From Chlorogloea sp. CCALA 695 (GTDB taxonomy: Bacteria > Cyanobacteriota > Cyanobacteriia > Cyanobacteriales > Chroococcidiopsidaceae), in the NCBI RefSeq assembly GCF_003003885.1, contig NZ_PVWN01000001.1:124001-188000 (forward strand): DNA of 64,000 nucleotides, given 5' to 3'. Each line of letters begins with the position of its first letter. The stretch's first letter is position 1. Under the pieces are notes generated by a model. The model worked only from the letters and a program-made list of their open reading frames with translations, made no database searches and was not told the DNA's origin. Shown here one piece after another: positions 9,490 through 17,617 of the stretch. The position numbers and the translations under genes are program-made.

Positions 9490-10621
9490 TTACAGAGGTT
9501 TTTAGGTATTCTAGCGGCACAAATTACAGGCAAGGTCGCTCACAATTGGCACTTTGGGATCGCCAGAATATCAAGCAGATTTAGCAGAACATTTAAAAGA
9601 ACAACTCGTACCCGATAGTTTTTGGCAGTTTTTACAAGGTAATAAAATAAAAATTGTTATTGATGGAGATAAAACACTTCCTTACCAAGAAGCAGAACGG
9701 CACATTGCTAGTAAAGAACGGGATATTGCCTTTACTCTCTCCCCAGTGATTTCTGTAACAGTTAAAGACAATGGCTATACTTTTGCAGCGCGAATTCCTA
9801 GTAGCAAAACCTATCAATCAGCACTATTTGTCAAAGCTGATAGCGCCATTAAATCCATTGACGATATCAAACCGACAACTACAATCGCTTTAGGTGCGAC
9901 TAATTCAGCCTCTAGCTTTTATATGCCGTCCTACGACCTATATGGCAAGCGCGCAACACTATATATAGGTCATCGGGGTTCAGAAATTTTAAAACTGGTG
10001 AAAACAGGCAAAGCCGATGTCGGGTCGGCAGCTTTGGGAGATACGATTAAAGCTACAGATGCAAATATTCGCATCTCATCCATCAAAGTTGAGATATCCC
10101 TAGTTCGGGAATTTATTTATCTTCTAAACTCTCCGAATCAGACCGTCAAACGCTGAAGAAATTGCTTATAACGCTCCAAAAGACATTCAAAAAAAAGCTA
10201 ATTACGCTTCAGGCTTAGAACCAGACTATACGTTTTTTAGAGGAATTATTGGTAAAGCTCAAAGCATTCAAATTTGCTCAGACTTGACAAAAATCCTGTC
10301 AATTTATTTTGTGCTGACAGTTATAAGCTGATTACTGTAACTGGCAAAATCAATGGTTGGAGTAATAAATCTAGCGATCGCGTCCCAAATCTTAGAGAAA
10401 GTAGCGGTAAGATTTATCGCCTAACTATATCGCCACAGATACTTAATGAAGCGATCAGTAATTCTGAACCAATAGGTATCCAAGGTAAAGAAGTTCAAAT
10501 CAAAACAGCTACCATGCCACAGAGACTTGCAGATGGAAGTTTTGAATTGAAGATTAGGCAAGCACGTCAACTAAAGGTTTTAGCTACTGCAATCGCTACA
10601 ACTACTAATCAAGCATTATGA
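9490..10621 (+). pseudogene. Decayed PhnD-like phosphate/phosphonate-binding protein gene
   Basis: Three frames must be joined to recover one protein. A signal-peptide-like piece (FLGILAA) before 9540 shifts into the 200-residue frame at 9554-10156, which carries a PhnD-type periplasmic binding fold (IGTLGSPEYQADLAEHL, then DIAFTLSPV, ADVGSAALGD). Near 10120 the frame shifts again (SESDRQTLKK), and near 10170 once more into NAPKDIQKKANYASG. A last shift near 10274 leads into a C-terminal part ending at 10621. Intact members of this type bind phosphate or phosphonate, or act as sensor inputs. The many shifts show the gene is dead. The last frame overlaps the next remnant by ATGA, suggesting a former operon. 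Confidence 0.8.
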
Positions 10622-10943
10622 ACCAAAAACTGGCTGGCTTAATAAGACTAACGCTGATTAGCTCTGTTACTCTTAGTATTGCAACCGTATCTAATTTTTT
10701 CACCTATCACAAATACTGGAACTTTACGATCTTTGCAGTCTTTGCAGTAGAGTTCAATATCTTGTCTCATTCTCTACCAACAAAGTTATCGATAGCAAGA
10801 CCGCTCTAAACTAAAAGACGAGCGCCTGCAAGTACAGCAAATACAACTACGATTAAGTGGTCAAGCAAAAACGGCAAGCAAATCTTGCTGCGATGCAAAT
10901 TTATAAGCCTTTATTAGATTTCTCTAAAAATGATTGTAGCTGA
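10618..10943 (+). pseudogene. Decayed small gene: one TM segment plus coiled-coil remnant
   Basis: An ATG overlapping the previous stop opens a 63-codon frame with one hydrophobic segment (LAGLIRLTLISSVTLSIATV). Other frames downstream continue a charged helical sequence (SKLKDERLQVQQIQLRLSG, then KRQANLAAMQIYKPLLDFSKN). The pieces read best as one membrane-anchored coiled-coil protein broken by shifts and a stop near 10790. The family is not recognised. It was probably the partner of the broken PhnD-like gene before it, given the ATGA overlap. The intact acetyltransferase starts inside its last codons. Confidence 0.5.
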
Positions 10944-11457
10944 AACACCTCGTTTAATTCTCCGGCATCTGAATCTAGATGATGTAGAGGACTTGGCGGC
11001 AATTTATACAGATCCCGTTGTGATGAGATTCTTTGGTGGTACTTATACTTACGAAAGTACAAAGCAGTGGTTAGAAGAAAGAGTTTTCAAGTGCTATGAG
11101 CAAAGAGGATGGGGTTTGTGGGCGACAATTTATAAAATGGAAAATAAGTTAATTGGACGATGCGGCTTAATACCTCAGCTAGTAGATGGGCAAGAAGAAG
11201 TTGAAATTGGCTACCTACTAGCAAAAGATTACTGGGGTAGGGGTTTAGCAACAGAAGCAGCCTGTGTTAGCCGGGATTATGGCTTTGAAAAACTGGAAGC
11301 AAACCGTCTAATATCGCTTATCGATCCAGACAACATAGCATCGCAACAAGTAGCGAAGAAAGTTGGTTTGTCTTATGAAAAGGATACTTATATGTGGAAT
11401 AAAACCGTCCGTGTCTATGCAATGTCTGCGGAAAAAGTAATCGCACCAGATAGATAG
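10930..11457 (+). CDS. GNAT family N-acetyltransferase (RimJ/RimL-like)
   Basis: The 175-residue product has the GNAT fold in the RimJ/RimL-type form. ETPRLILRHLNLDDVEDL opens the domain, VEIGYLLAKDYWGRGLATEA carries the acetyl-CoA binding loop (about residues 96-115), and LISLIDPDNIASQQVAKKVG is the closing motif. It should transfer an acetyl group from acetyl-CoA to a protein N-terminus or a small amine; the acceptor is unknown. It is intact among decayed neighbours. It ends 20 bp before the convergent, broken CsgG gene. Confidence 0.87.
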   Translation: MIVAETPRLILRHLNLDDVEDLAAIYTDPVVMRFFGGTYTYESTKQWLEERVFKCYEQRGWGLWATIYKMENKLIGRCGLIPQLVDGQEEVEIGYLLAKDYWGRGLATEAACVSRDYGFEKLEANRLISLIDPDNIASQQVAKKVGLSYEKDTYMWNKTVRVYAMSAEKVIAPDR

Positions 11458-11476
11458 ATGCGATTACTTTTCATCT

Positions 11477-12474
11477 TTACTGCACAGGTTTTGCTATATC
11501 CTGCACCTTAAACCCTGATCCTGCGACTATTTTCCCCGTCGCATAACCGTTACTAACTTCGACTAACTCTACTCTGCCGATAGGAGACGTAATCGAGCGC
11601 AATACTCTACCAGTTTGGGGATCTTTAACTTCTTTGACTACTCGCTCAATTGAAAGATTCATCCCACTTTTAAAGCCAGATTCCGAACCTTTATTGATAG
11701 TAATTAAGTTGCCGTAATATCAGCAACTATAGCGCTGACGGTAGGTAAAACCGACGGTAAAGCAGCTAATTTGGCATTAGCGGTTACAAGTTCGTTAGAC
11801 ATTTTGGCGATCGCCGACTTCGCCGCCGTACTCAACAAAGTATCTGTATTATCAGTGCTAGTGTTACCACTCAAACCACGCAAGCTAATACCACCACCGC
11901 TTTTATCAGCTTTACCCTCGCCTTCAGCAACGGCTAAAATTTCGCCAGTAGTCGTACTAACTAAACGGGAATTGACTTGCACGATCGCTTTATTTTTCTC
12001 TGTGCTGCCACCAATCCCTAAAAATCCACCAATGCTACCACCGGATCTCGATTTTTCTACATTAAATTGTGTAATCGTCCCAATTATGACGGCATCAGCT
12101 CCTAGAATTTTGCCAATTTGCGCAGCCGTAGAGGCATCTACTCGCCCCGATGTACCAAAATTTTGTTCTTTTAGTATCTGTTCAACTTTGCTGCGCTCCA
12201 AGACAATGTAAGTGCCATCTTTAACTAAAGTATTAGTTAGCAAGTCACTAACACCTTTAGCTGGCCCGATTCCTAACCAACCGTAGTAATAGCCAGTAGT
12301 GCTGGTACTTGCAAAATCAAAATCTAAAACAGCAACGCGCTTGCGTTCTGCAGGCGCTTAAGCCACAATAATTTTCGCCGCAATTGGTTTGGAAATAGCA
12401 GGCACAGGTAAAAACAAGCCTGTAGTTGTTAAAACACTTAATCCTAAACCGATCACACAATTTTTGATTTTCAC
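11477..12474 (-). pseudogene. Broken CsgG/HfaB-family lipoprotein-like gene
   Basis: A GTG at 12474 starts a signal peptide (KIKNCVIGLGLSVLTTTGLF), but a TAA at 12358-12360 interrupts the frame after KIIVA. The same frame then resumes with ERKRVAVLDFDFAS, GYYYGWLGIGPAKGVSDLLT, EQILKEQNF and ADAVIIGTITQF, the signature of CsgG-type curli-secretion or outer-membrane proteins. Near 11705 one base is missing, which moves the reading frame into the last part (NLSIERVVKEVKDPQTGR to the stop at 11477). One nonsense change and one indel in an otherwise well-kept gene suggest recent inactivation, or sequencing error. Confidence 0.82.
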
Positions 12475-12785
12475 TTTTTTGGTAATGGCGATTGCTGCTG
12501 GTATATAAATACAGAAGTGTTGATGGGTTTCCCGGATTTTTGGAAAAATTTGAGCGTGCAGCGCTAAAAGCGATCGCATTCTTAAACCATTTGTACCACA
12601 AAACAATTGAAAATCTTACGTAAATCCTAAGTATATTTTTACCGCTTTAGTCCGTCTAAGTTATCTTAGCGATCGCGCTATTGTTAGTTAATTTTGAGCA
12701 GTCCCGGTGCGAACGGCGGGTTTAATTGTAGGTGGGCTAGACTAACTGTAAATGACTGCCTAGCGGTTAAATCAGAGTAATTTAT
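12475..12785. other. Spacer between divergent broken csgG-like gene and secreted-protein gene
   Basis: This 311-bp stretch holds no gene I can support. The upstream extension of the broken csgG frame to 12606 has no family-like sequence. A GC-richer patch around 12700-12725 (CCCGGTGCGAACGGCGGG) can fold weakly, but I could not match it to any known RNA. Promoters for both flanking genes are expected here. Confidence 0.4.
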
Positions 12786-13211
12786 ATGAAAAACCTTTTA
12801 CAAAAACAGTCACTAAAACTTATATCAGTATTGTTTTTAACATTAGCGATATTTTTAGCTACTGATTTATTCAGTTTAGCGATGGCAGAAGTTCAAAAAC
12901 CTGTGGTAGTCGAGAGGTTGAGCGAAAATATAAAATTGAGCGAGCGAGTAGCTAAAGCAGTAATTACAGAGATATCTCAACAAACAAAAATTCCTGTAAA
13001 CCAACTAAAAATTACTCAATATGATCGTCAAACTTGGTCAAATGGCTGCTTAGGGCTTTCTAAAGCTGGGGAAATGTGTACTCAAGCTTTAGTAGAAGGT
13101 TGGCGCGTAGTGGTGGCGGGAAACAAGCGGACGTGGGTATACAGAAGTAATCGCACTGGGCAAATTCTACGTTTAGAATCTCAAAAAAATCGACTTCTTA
13201 TAAGTAAGTAA
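12786..13211 (+). CDS. Secreted small protein of unknown function
   Basis: The 141-residue product has a signal peptide (about residues 1-35: basic start, long hydrophobic core LISVLFLTLAIFLATDLF, then LAMAEV, a likely AMA cleavage site). The mature part contains a helix (ERVAKAVITEISQQTKIPVNQLKI), two Cys (in NGCLGLS and EMCTQA) that may form a disulfide, and a WVYRSNRTGQILRL strand motif. This pattern is common in small cyanobacterial exported proteins of no known role. The ATG at 12786 is the natural start for the signal peptide. Confidence 0.72.
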   Translation: MKNLLQKQSLKLISVLFLTLAIFLATDLFSLAMAEVQKPVVVERLSENIKLSERVAKAVITEISQQTKIPVNQLKITQYDRQTWSNGCLGLSKAGEMCTQALVEGWRVVVAGNKRTWVYRSNRTGQILRLESQKNRLLISK

Positions 13212-13246
13212 TTTATAAATATCTTGATAGTTGTCAAGATATTTGC

Positions 13247-13345
13247 AGGGCAGTTTGACACGCACCTAAGACAACTAAGTCAGTGTTTTTGAGTCCAAGT
13301 AAATGCCGCATCCACGATATTGAGGGTGCAATCGCTCTATAGTAG
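13247..13345 (-). pseudogene. Relic of a CHAT-domain gene segment
   Basis: These about 100 bp closely resemble 14668-14765 inside the CHAT gene at 14417-17608, in the same orientation. Both share, for example, GTTTTTGAGTCCAAGTAA and the ATATTGAG context. The matching part of the intact gene encodes the end of the CHAT core around SACQTA. Several single-base changes and indels have destroyed the frame here. No other part of a CHAT gene is left nearby, so this is a fragment of an old duplication. Confidence 0.75.
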
Positions 13346-13515
13346 ATTCTTGGGAGAACAATTTATACTTTTCTCCTAAATATAAGCGATCATTTACTTT
13401 ATTTCACTTACTAGAAAATTTAGCTTTCAATACATTGACAAAAAGCTACAAGCATGAAAATATCTAAAAAACGTTGTACTATTTCAGTCATATCATCTAC
13501 AGAAGGTTGCACTCA

Positions 13516-14289
13516 ATGATTAATATGCCAGAGTATTACAAAACTTCCGATTCTTACGCAGAGATGCTTCGCAATCAAGATGTAAGTGTCTTTGCGCTGT
13601 ATATTGATTTGTTTAAAAAATTTGCTAGTCCCGGTGGTTCTGTAATTGATATTGGCTGTGGAGTCGGTACAAGTACCCTGTTGTTAAGACAAGCAGGATT
13701 TGATGCGATGGGAACTGATGTTTCGGAAAAGTTTTTACCGGCTTCCAAAGATAAATTTTGCGTTGTAGACTTTCAAAACGCTGTAGATATTCCTAGCAAC
13801 ACTTATTCGACAGTTGGGACAATGAACGTGATTGAACACGTTGAAAATCCAAAAAATTTTCTTGCAGAAATAGTTCGAGTAGTCCAACCAGGAGGAAAAA
13901 TTATCCTGCTGGCTCCGAATCTAACTTCGCCGATTGTACCAGCAGGTATTGTCAGAGACTTGCTTAAAAAAAATACTCCCTATCTCGGTATTACCAGTTT
14001 GTCTAAAGCCTTCGCCTTAGTAGGAATAAACTTCTGGCGCTCTTTACTAGCAGAGCTTGGGAGGAATGCTTTTGAAATGCGTAAACCTATTTTGGACAAT
14101 GGCATTGTTGGCTACGATGCTGATGCGGTGTACTGGACAAATGCAAGGGAAATTAGCCGCTTTTTGGAATCGAAATCTTGTAAGATTCTTTTGTTTCAAA
14201 AGCAGGGTAGCTCTACCCTATCAAAATTAATTGCCAACCTGCTGCCCGGATTTGCAGGTAAAGTGTGTATTGTGGCACAAAAAAACTAA
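13516..14289 (+). CDS. Class I SAM-dependent methyltransferase
   Basis: The 257-residue product has the Rossmann-like SAM domain. Motif I is VIDIGCGVGTST near residues 39-50, the acidic loop GTDVSEKF follows, and NVIEHVENPKNFLAEIVRVVQPGGKIIL carries motifs II-III. It fits the UbiE/Methyltransf_11 type and acts on an unknown small molecule or lipid. I chose the ATG at 13516, which has AGAAGG nine bases upstream; the longer frame to 13474 uses TTG. It stands alone between the CHAT relic and the CHAT gene, which is on the other strand. Confidence 0.85.
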   Translation: MINMPEYYKTSDSYAEMLRNQDVSVFALYIDLFKKFASPGGSVIDIGCGVGTSTLLLRQAGFDAMGTDVSEKFLPASKDKFCVVDFQNAVDIPSNTYSTVGTMNVIEHVENPKNFLAEIVRVVQPGGKIILLAPNLTSPIVPAGIVRDLLKKNTPYLGITSLSKAFALVGINFWRSLLAELGRNAFEMRKPILDNGIVGYDADAVYWTNAREISRFLESKSCKILLFQKQGSSTLSKLIANLLPGFAGKVCIVAQKN

Positions 14290-14416
14290 CTCACTGTTAG
14301 CCGAGGAAGTTTTAAAAAATCAAGTTGTTATTATTAAACGGTTGGAAGTAAAGAAATTGCTAAATCTGATTTAGATAAGTATTTTAAAGCAAAAACCCTT
14401 GGTAGTAACTACATTC

Positions 14417-17400
14417 TTAACGAGCATCGCCAATTAAGATAAATGGCGACCAATACAAAGGATGCTTGGTAATTAGGCTTAGTTTTGCTAGGCGTAATGC
14501 TTCACCTTTAGTTTTACCCTGGTTAAGATTTTTGTAAAACTCAATCATTAATTGTTTTGTCTCCTCATCCTTGGCTAACCAGAGACTTGCGATCGCACTT
14601 CTAGCTCCTGCACGTTCAAATAAGTAAGCAATTCCCGCAAATTCTTCTCCATTAGAAGATGTGTGCAAAGCGGTTTGACAGGCACTTAATACAACTAAAT
14701 CGGTGTTTTTGAGTCCAAGTAATGCAGCATCAGCAATATTGAGAGGGCGATCGCTAAATAATAACGTATTTGCCGACATTTTTAAGTCCGCACAACCTTG
14801 GGGTTGAAAACAGCCGTGAGTTGCTAAGTGCAGAATAGAAAAACGGGGAGCAAGGTTTCTAAAGTTGCTTAAAGTCGCTTGTTTTCTCAGGTAAGATTCG
14901 CTTGGTAATAAAGCCGTAATACTTTTTACTTCCGCTTCTGCTCCAGCTAAATTGCGTCCATCATCTGGGGAAGGATTACCCAAAGCCAGCAGATTTAGCT
15001 TTTTACTCGGCGGTTGTTGTAAAGAGCGGCTAGAAAGACGAGTAAGATTATTAATTGGGTACTTTTCAATCAAATACTTACCCTTTTTGCTGTCAATTAA
15101 GGTTTCAAAAGGAATATAACGTAGTTTCCCCGTCGCAATAATGCTCAGTTGAGTTGCATTAGCAATTTGAGCTTCTACGGGACGGATGAGAATATCGTAG
15201 AGTTTTGCACTTGTTGAGCGGAATTTTTTGGGAAACCTAATATCGGTTAGTTCTTGGCGGTACTGAGTAACTAAAGCGTCAAAGGCTTTGACATCAAGGG
15301 GTTGTTTTGTAACGGTGACTTTCTCCTTGGTGACGACAAACAGCGCGACTTCATCAGGTACATTACTTACTTCTGTAAGTAAAACTGGCTGAATAATTAC
15401 AGTTCCGGCGGGAATATTTGCCCGTAATTTAGCAATGTCGGTAGGTTGAAATTCAAATAGTTCAGCAACTTCAGGAAACTGGCGTGCGATAGTTTCTGCT
15501 TGTTGATTTACTTGGGTTTGCATTTTGTCAACTTGCGCTGATAGTTCGACAGAAAACTTTGCTTGCAATTGTTGGCGCAAAGTTTCTAATTGACGGTTAG
15601 ATTGATTCCATTGCTCGATAGCTTTTTGCGCCTCAAGGTTGGCAACTTTGGCATCGATTAAACGAGAATAATCGGCAAGATCGGCGGTAGTAGTAAGATT
15701 AACCCATTCATAGGCGCGATCGCTCTGATTTTGGTCTATTAGCAAGCTAATTAACCCAATACCTTTACCATTGCTACTTTTAAGAAACTGTTGACGATTT
15801 GCTTTTTCTAGTCCTTTACGAATTTTTAAAGTAAGTTCTACCGCTTTCTCTAGATTTTTAATCGCTTCAACAGGTCTATTAGTATCTCGATAGACTGTGC
15901 CAATATTGCCAAAAATAGCAGCTTCGGTTCTGGTATCGCCGATTTTTTGCACAATTAACAAGGCTTGGTTGTAGTACGTTAACGCTTGCTTTAACTGTTT
16001 GCTTTCGTAATAAACTAAACCAATGTTGTTTAAAGACACAGCTTCGCCGCTAATGTCGCCGACTTCTTTATAAATCGGTAAAGCTTGGTTGTAAAATTCT
16101 AAAGCTTTTTGAGGTTGTTTGAGATTGCGATAGACTTCCCCAATATTATTTAAGGTAGTCGCAGTAACAGGGCGATCGCCTGCTTTAAGTAAGATCGGCA
16201 ATGCCTGGTTGTAGTAAGTTAAAGCTTTTTCTGGCTGTCCCAAGGCATTGTAGGCAACTCCAATATTATTTAAAGTGCTAGATTGTTGAGCAACATCGCC
16301 GACTTTTTGAAACAGTGGTAGAGCTTGATTGAAAAAGTCTAGAGCTTTTTGGAGTTGCCCGATATTATTGTAGAATCCGCCAATGTTATTTAAAACTGTG
16401 CCTTCTAGTCTCGAATCTCCGGCGGCTTTAACTATTGGCAGTGCTTGGTTGTAATATTCTAATGCTTTTTGCGGTTGCCCGATAGTATTGTAGACTTCAC
16501 CAATATTATTAATGGTCGTGGCTTCTTGAGTGCGGTTGCTTACTGCTTTAAATATTGGCAAAGCTTGGTTGTAAAGTTCTAGGGCTTTTTGGGGATTTCC
16601 GGTAGCTAGGTACGTTCCAGCAATATTATTTAGGGTAATTCCAACTCCTGTGCGATCGCCTACTTCTTTAAAAATTGGTAAAGCTTGGTTGTAAAGTTCT
16701 AGAGCTTTTTGGGGTTGTCCGATTTCCTTATAGACTTCACCGAGATTATTTAGAGTTCCGGCAATTTTGGGGCGATCGCCGATTTTCTGTAAAATAGGTA
16801 AAGCTAAGTTTAAAGATTCTAATGCCTGCTGGGGTTTTCCAGTAGCTAAGTACAATCCTGCAACGTTATTTAAAGTAGTAGCTTCTTGGCTAAAATAACT
16901 AATTTTTCTACTGATTGCTAAAGATTGGTTATATAGCTCTAATGCTTTTTGGGGTTGATTTACTTGATAAGCTTTACCAAGATTATTAAGTATTGTAGCT
17001 GATCCTGAAGGATTGTTCGTTGCTTTGAAGACGGGGAGAGCCTGATTATAAGTATCTAAGGCTTTTTGAGTTTCTCCGATTTTGCTGTAATTTAACCCAA
17101 TCCCAAGCAGCGCTGTAGCTTCCGTTTCTTTGTCTTGACTTCGCCTAGCTAGAGTCAAAGCTTGATTAAAAGTAGCGATCGCTTTATTAGGTTGTCCTTG
17201 TTTTGTTTGTTCCAAACCCTGCGCAATTAATTGGGATTGAGGAGATGAAGTCGTAGCAGTTTTAGGCGGTGGAGCGGTTGGAGTGGAGCCAAAACCCGCA
17301 GCTAAAACACTTTTTGTTAACTCAATTGCCTGTAATATCTCTAATTCGGTTTTTTTATCTTTTAGTTGTCTGGCAATAACTAAAGCCTTTTGCAATGTGT

Positions 17401-17608
17401 TAAGGGACTGTTGTAGTTGTCCAGTTTCGGTTTGTTTTACTGCTTGTTGTAGGAGTTGTTGTAATTCTTGCGTTGGAGAAATTCGCGTTTGTGCCGCAAT
17501 AGGAGCTATGGGCAGTATGGTTATGCAAGACAGAGCGATCGCAACAGTTAAGACTTTAATTAGTTTTTTCACTAGGTTGCTCCCGATTTTTACTTTTGGC
17601 GATCGCAT
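14417..17608 (-). CDS. TPR-CHAT protease-like protein, secreted
   Basis: The 1063-residue product begins with a signal peptide (about residues 1-40, ending PIAAQ). It has about twelve 40-residue TPR units from residue 45 to 610 (recurring QPQKALELYNQALPI and LNNIGEVY), a helical linker, and a C-terminal CHAT domain. His931 (in ATHG) and Cys977 (in SACQT) form the caspase-like dyad, so it should be an active Cys protease or peptidase exported to the periplasm or beyond. Such TPR-CHAT proteins are expanded in cyanobacteria. Its gene starts 9 bp after the stop of the metallophosphoesterase gene, so the two form one unit. The near-identical TPR units could undergo internal recombination. Confidence 0.9.
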   Translation of the reverse strand: MRSPKVKIGSNLVKKLIKVLTVAIALSCITILPIAPIAAQTRISPTQELQQLLQQAVKQTETGQLQQSLNTLQKALVIARQLKDKKTELEILQAIELTKSVLAAGFGSTPTAPPPKTATTSSPQSQLIAQGLEQTKQGQPNKAIATFNQALTLARRSQDKETEATALLGIGLNYSKIGETQKALDTYNQALPVFKATNNPSGSATILNNLGKAYQVNQPQKALELYNQSLAISRKISYFSQEATTLNNVAGLYLATGKPQQALESLNLALPILQKIGDRPKIAGTLNNLGEVYKEIGQPQKALELYNQALPIFKEVGDRTGVGITLNNIAGTYLATGNPQKALELYNQALPIFKAVSNRTQEATTINNIGEVYNTIGQPQKALEYYNQALPIVKAAGDSRLEGTVLNNIGGFYNNIGQLQKALDFFNQALPLFQKVGDVAQQSSTLNNIGVAYNALGQPEKALTYYNQALPILLKAGDRPVTATTLNNIGEVYRNLKQPQKALEFYNQALPIYKEVGDISGEAVSLNNIGLVYYESKQLKQALTYYNQALLIVQKIGDTRTEAAIFGNIGTVYRDTNRPVEAIKNLEKAVELTLKIRKGLEKANRQQFLKSSNGKGIGLISLLIDQNQSDRAYEWVNLTTTADLADYSRLIDAKVANLEAQKAIEQWNQSNRQLETLRQQLQAKFSVELSAQVDKMQTQVNQQAETIARQFPEVAELFEFQPTDIAKLRANIPAGTVIIQPVLLTEVSNVPDEVALFVVTKEKVTVTKQPLDVKAFDALVTQYRQELTDIRFPKKFRSTSAKLYDILIRPVEAQIANATQLSIIATGKLRYIPFETLIDSKKGKYLIEKYPINNLTRLSSRSLQQPPSKKLNLLALGNPSPDDGRNLAGAEAEVKSITALLPSESYLRKQATLSNFRNLAPRFSILHLATHGCFQPQGCADLKMSANTLLFSDRPLNIADAALLGLKNTDLVVLSACQTALHTSSNGEEFAGIAYLFERAGARSAIASLWLAKDEETKQLMIEFYKNLNQGKTKGEALRLAKLSLITKHPLYWSPFILIGDAR

Positions 17609-17617
17609 CGATAACTA

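Noticed and set aside
12317-12601. 94-codon minus-strand frame
   Set aside because: It is an out-of-frame reading of the broken csgG-like gene start; the other frame gives the signal peptide.
12690-12740. Possible cobalamin-type riboswitch in the GC-rich patch
   Set aside because: The sequence only loosely recalls such elements, and the downstream gene has no link to cobalamin.
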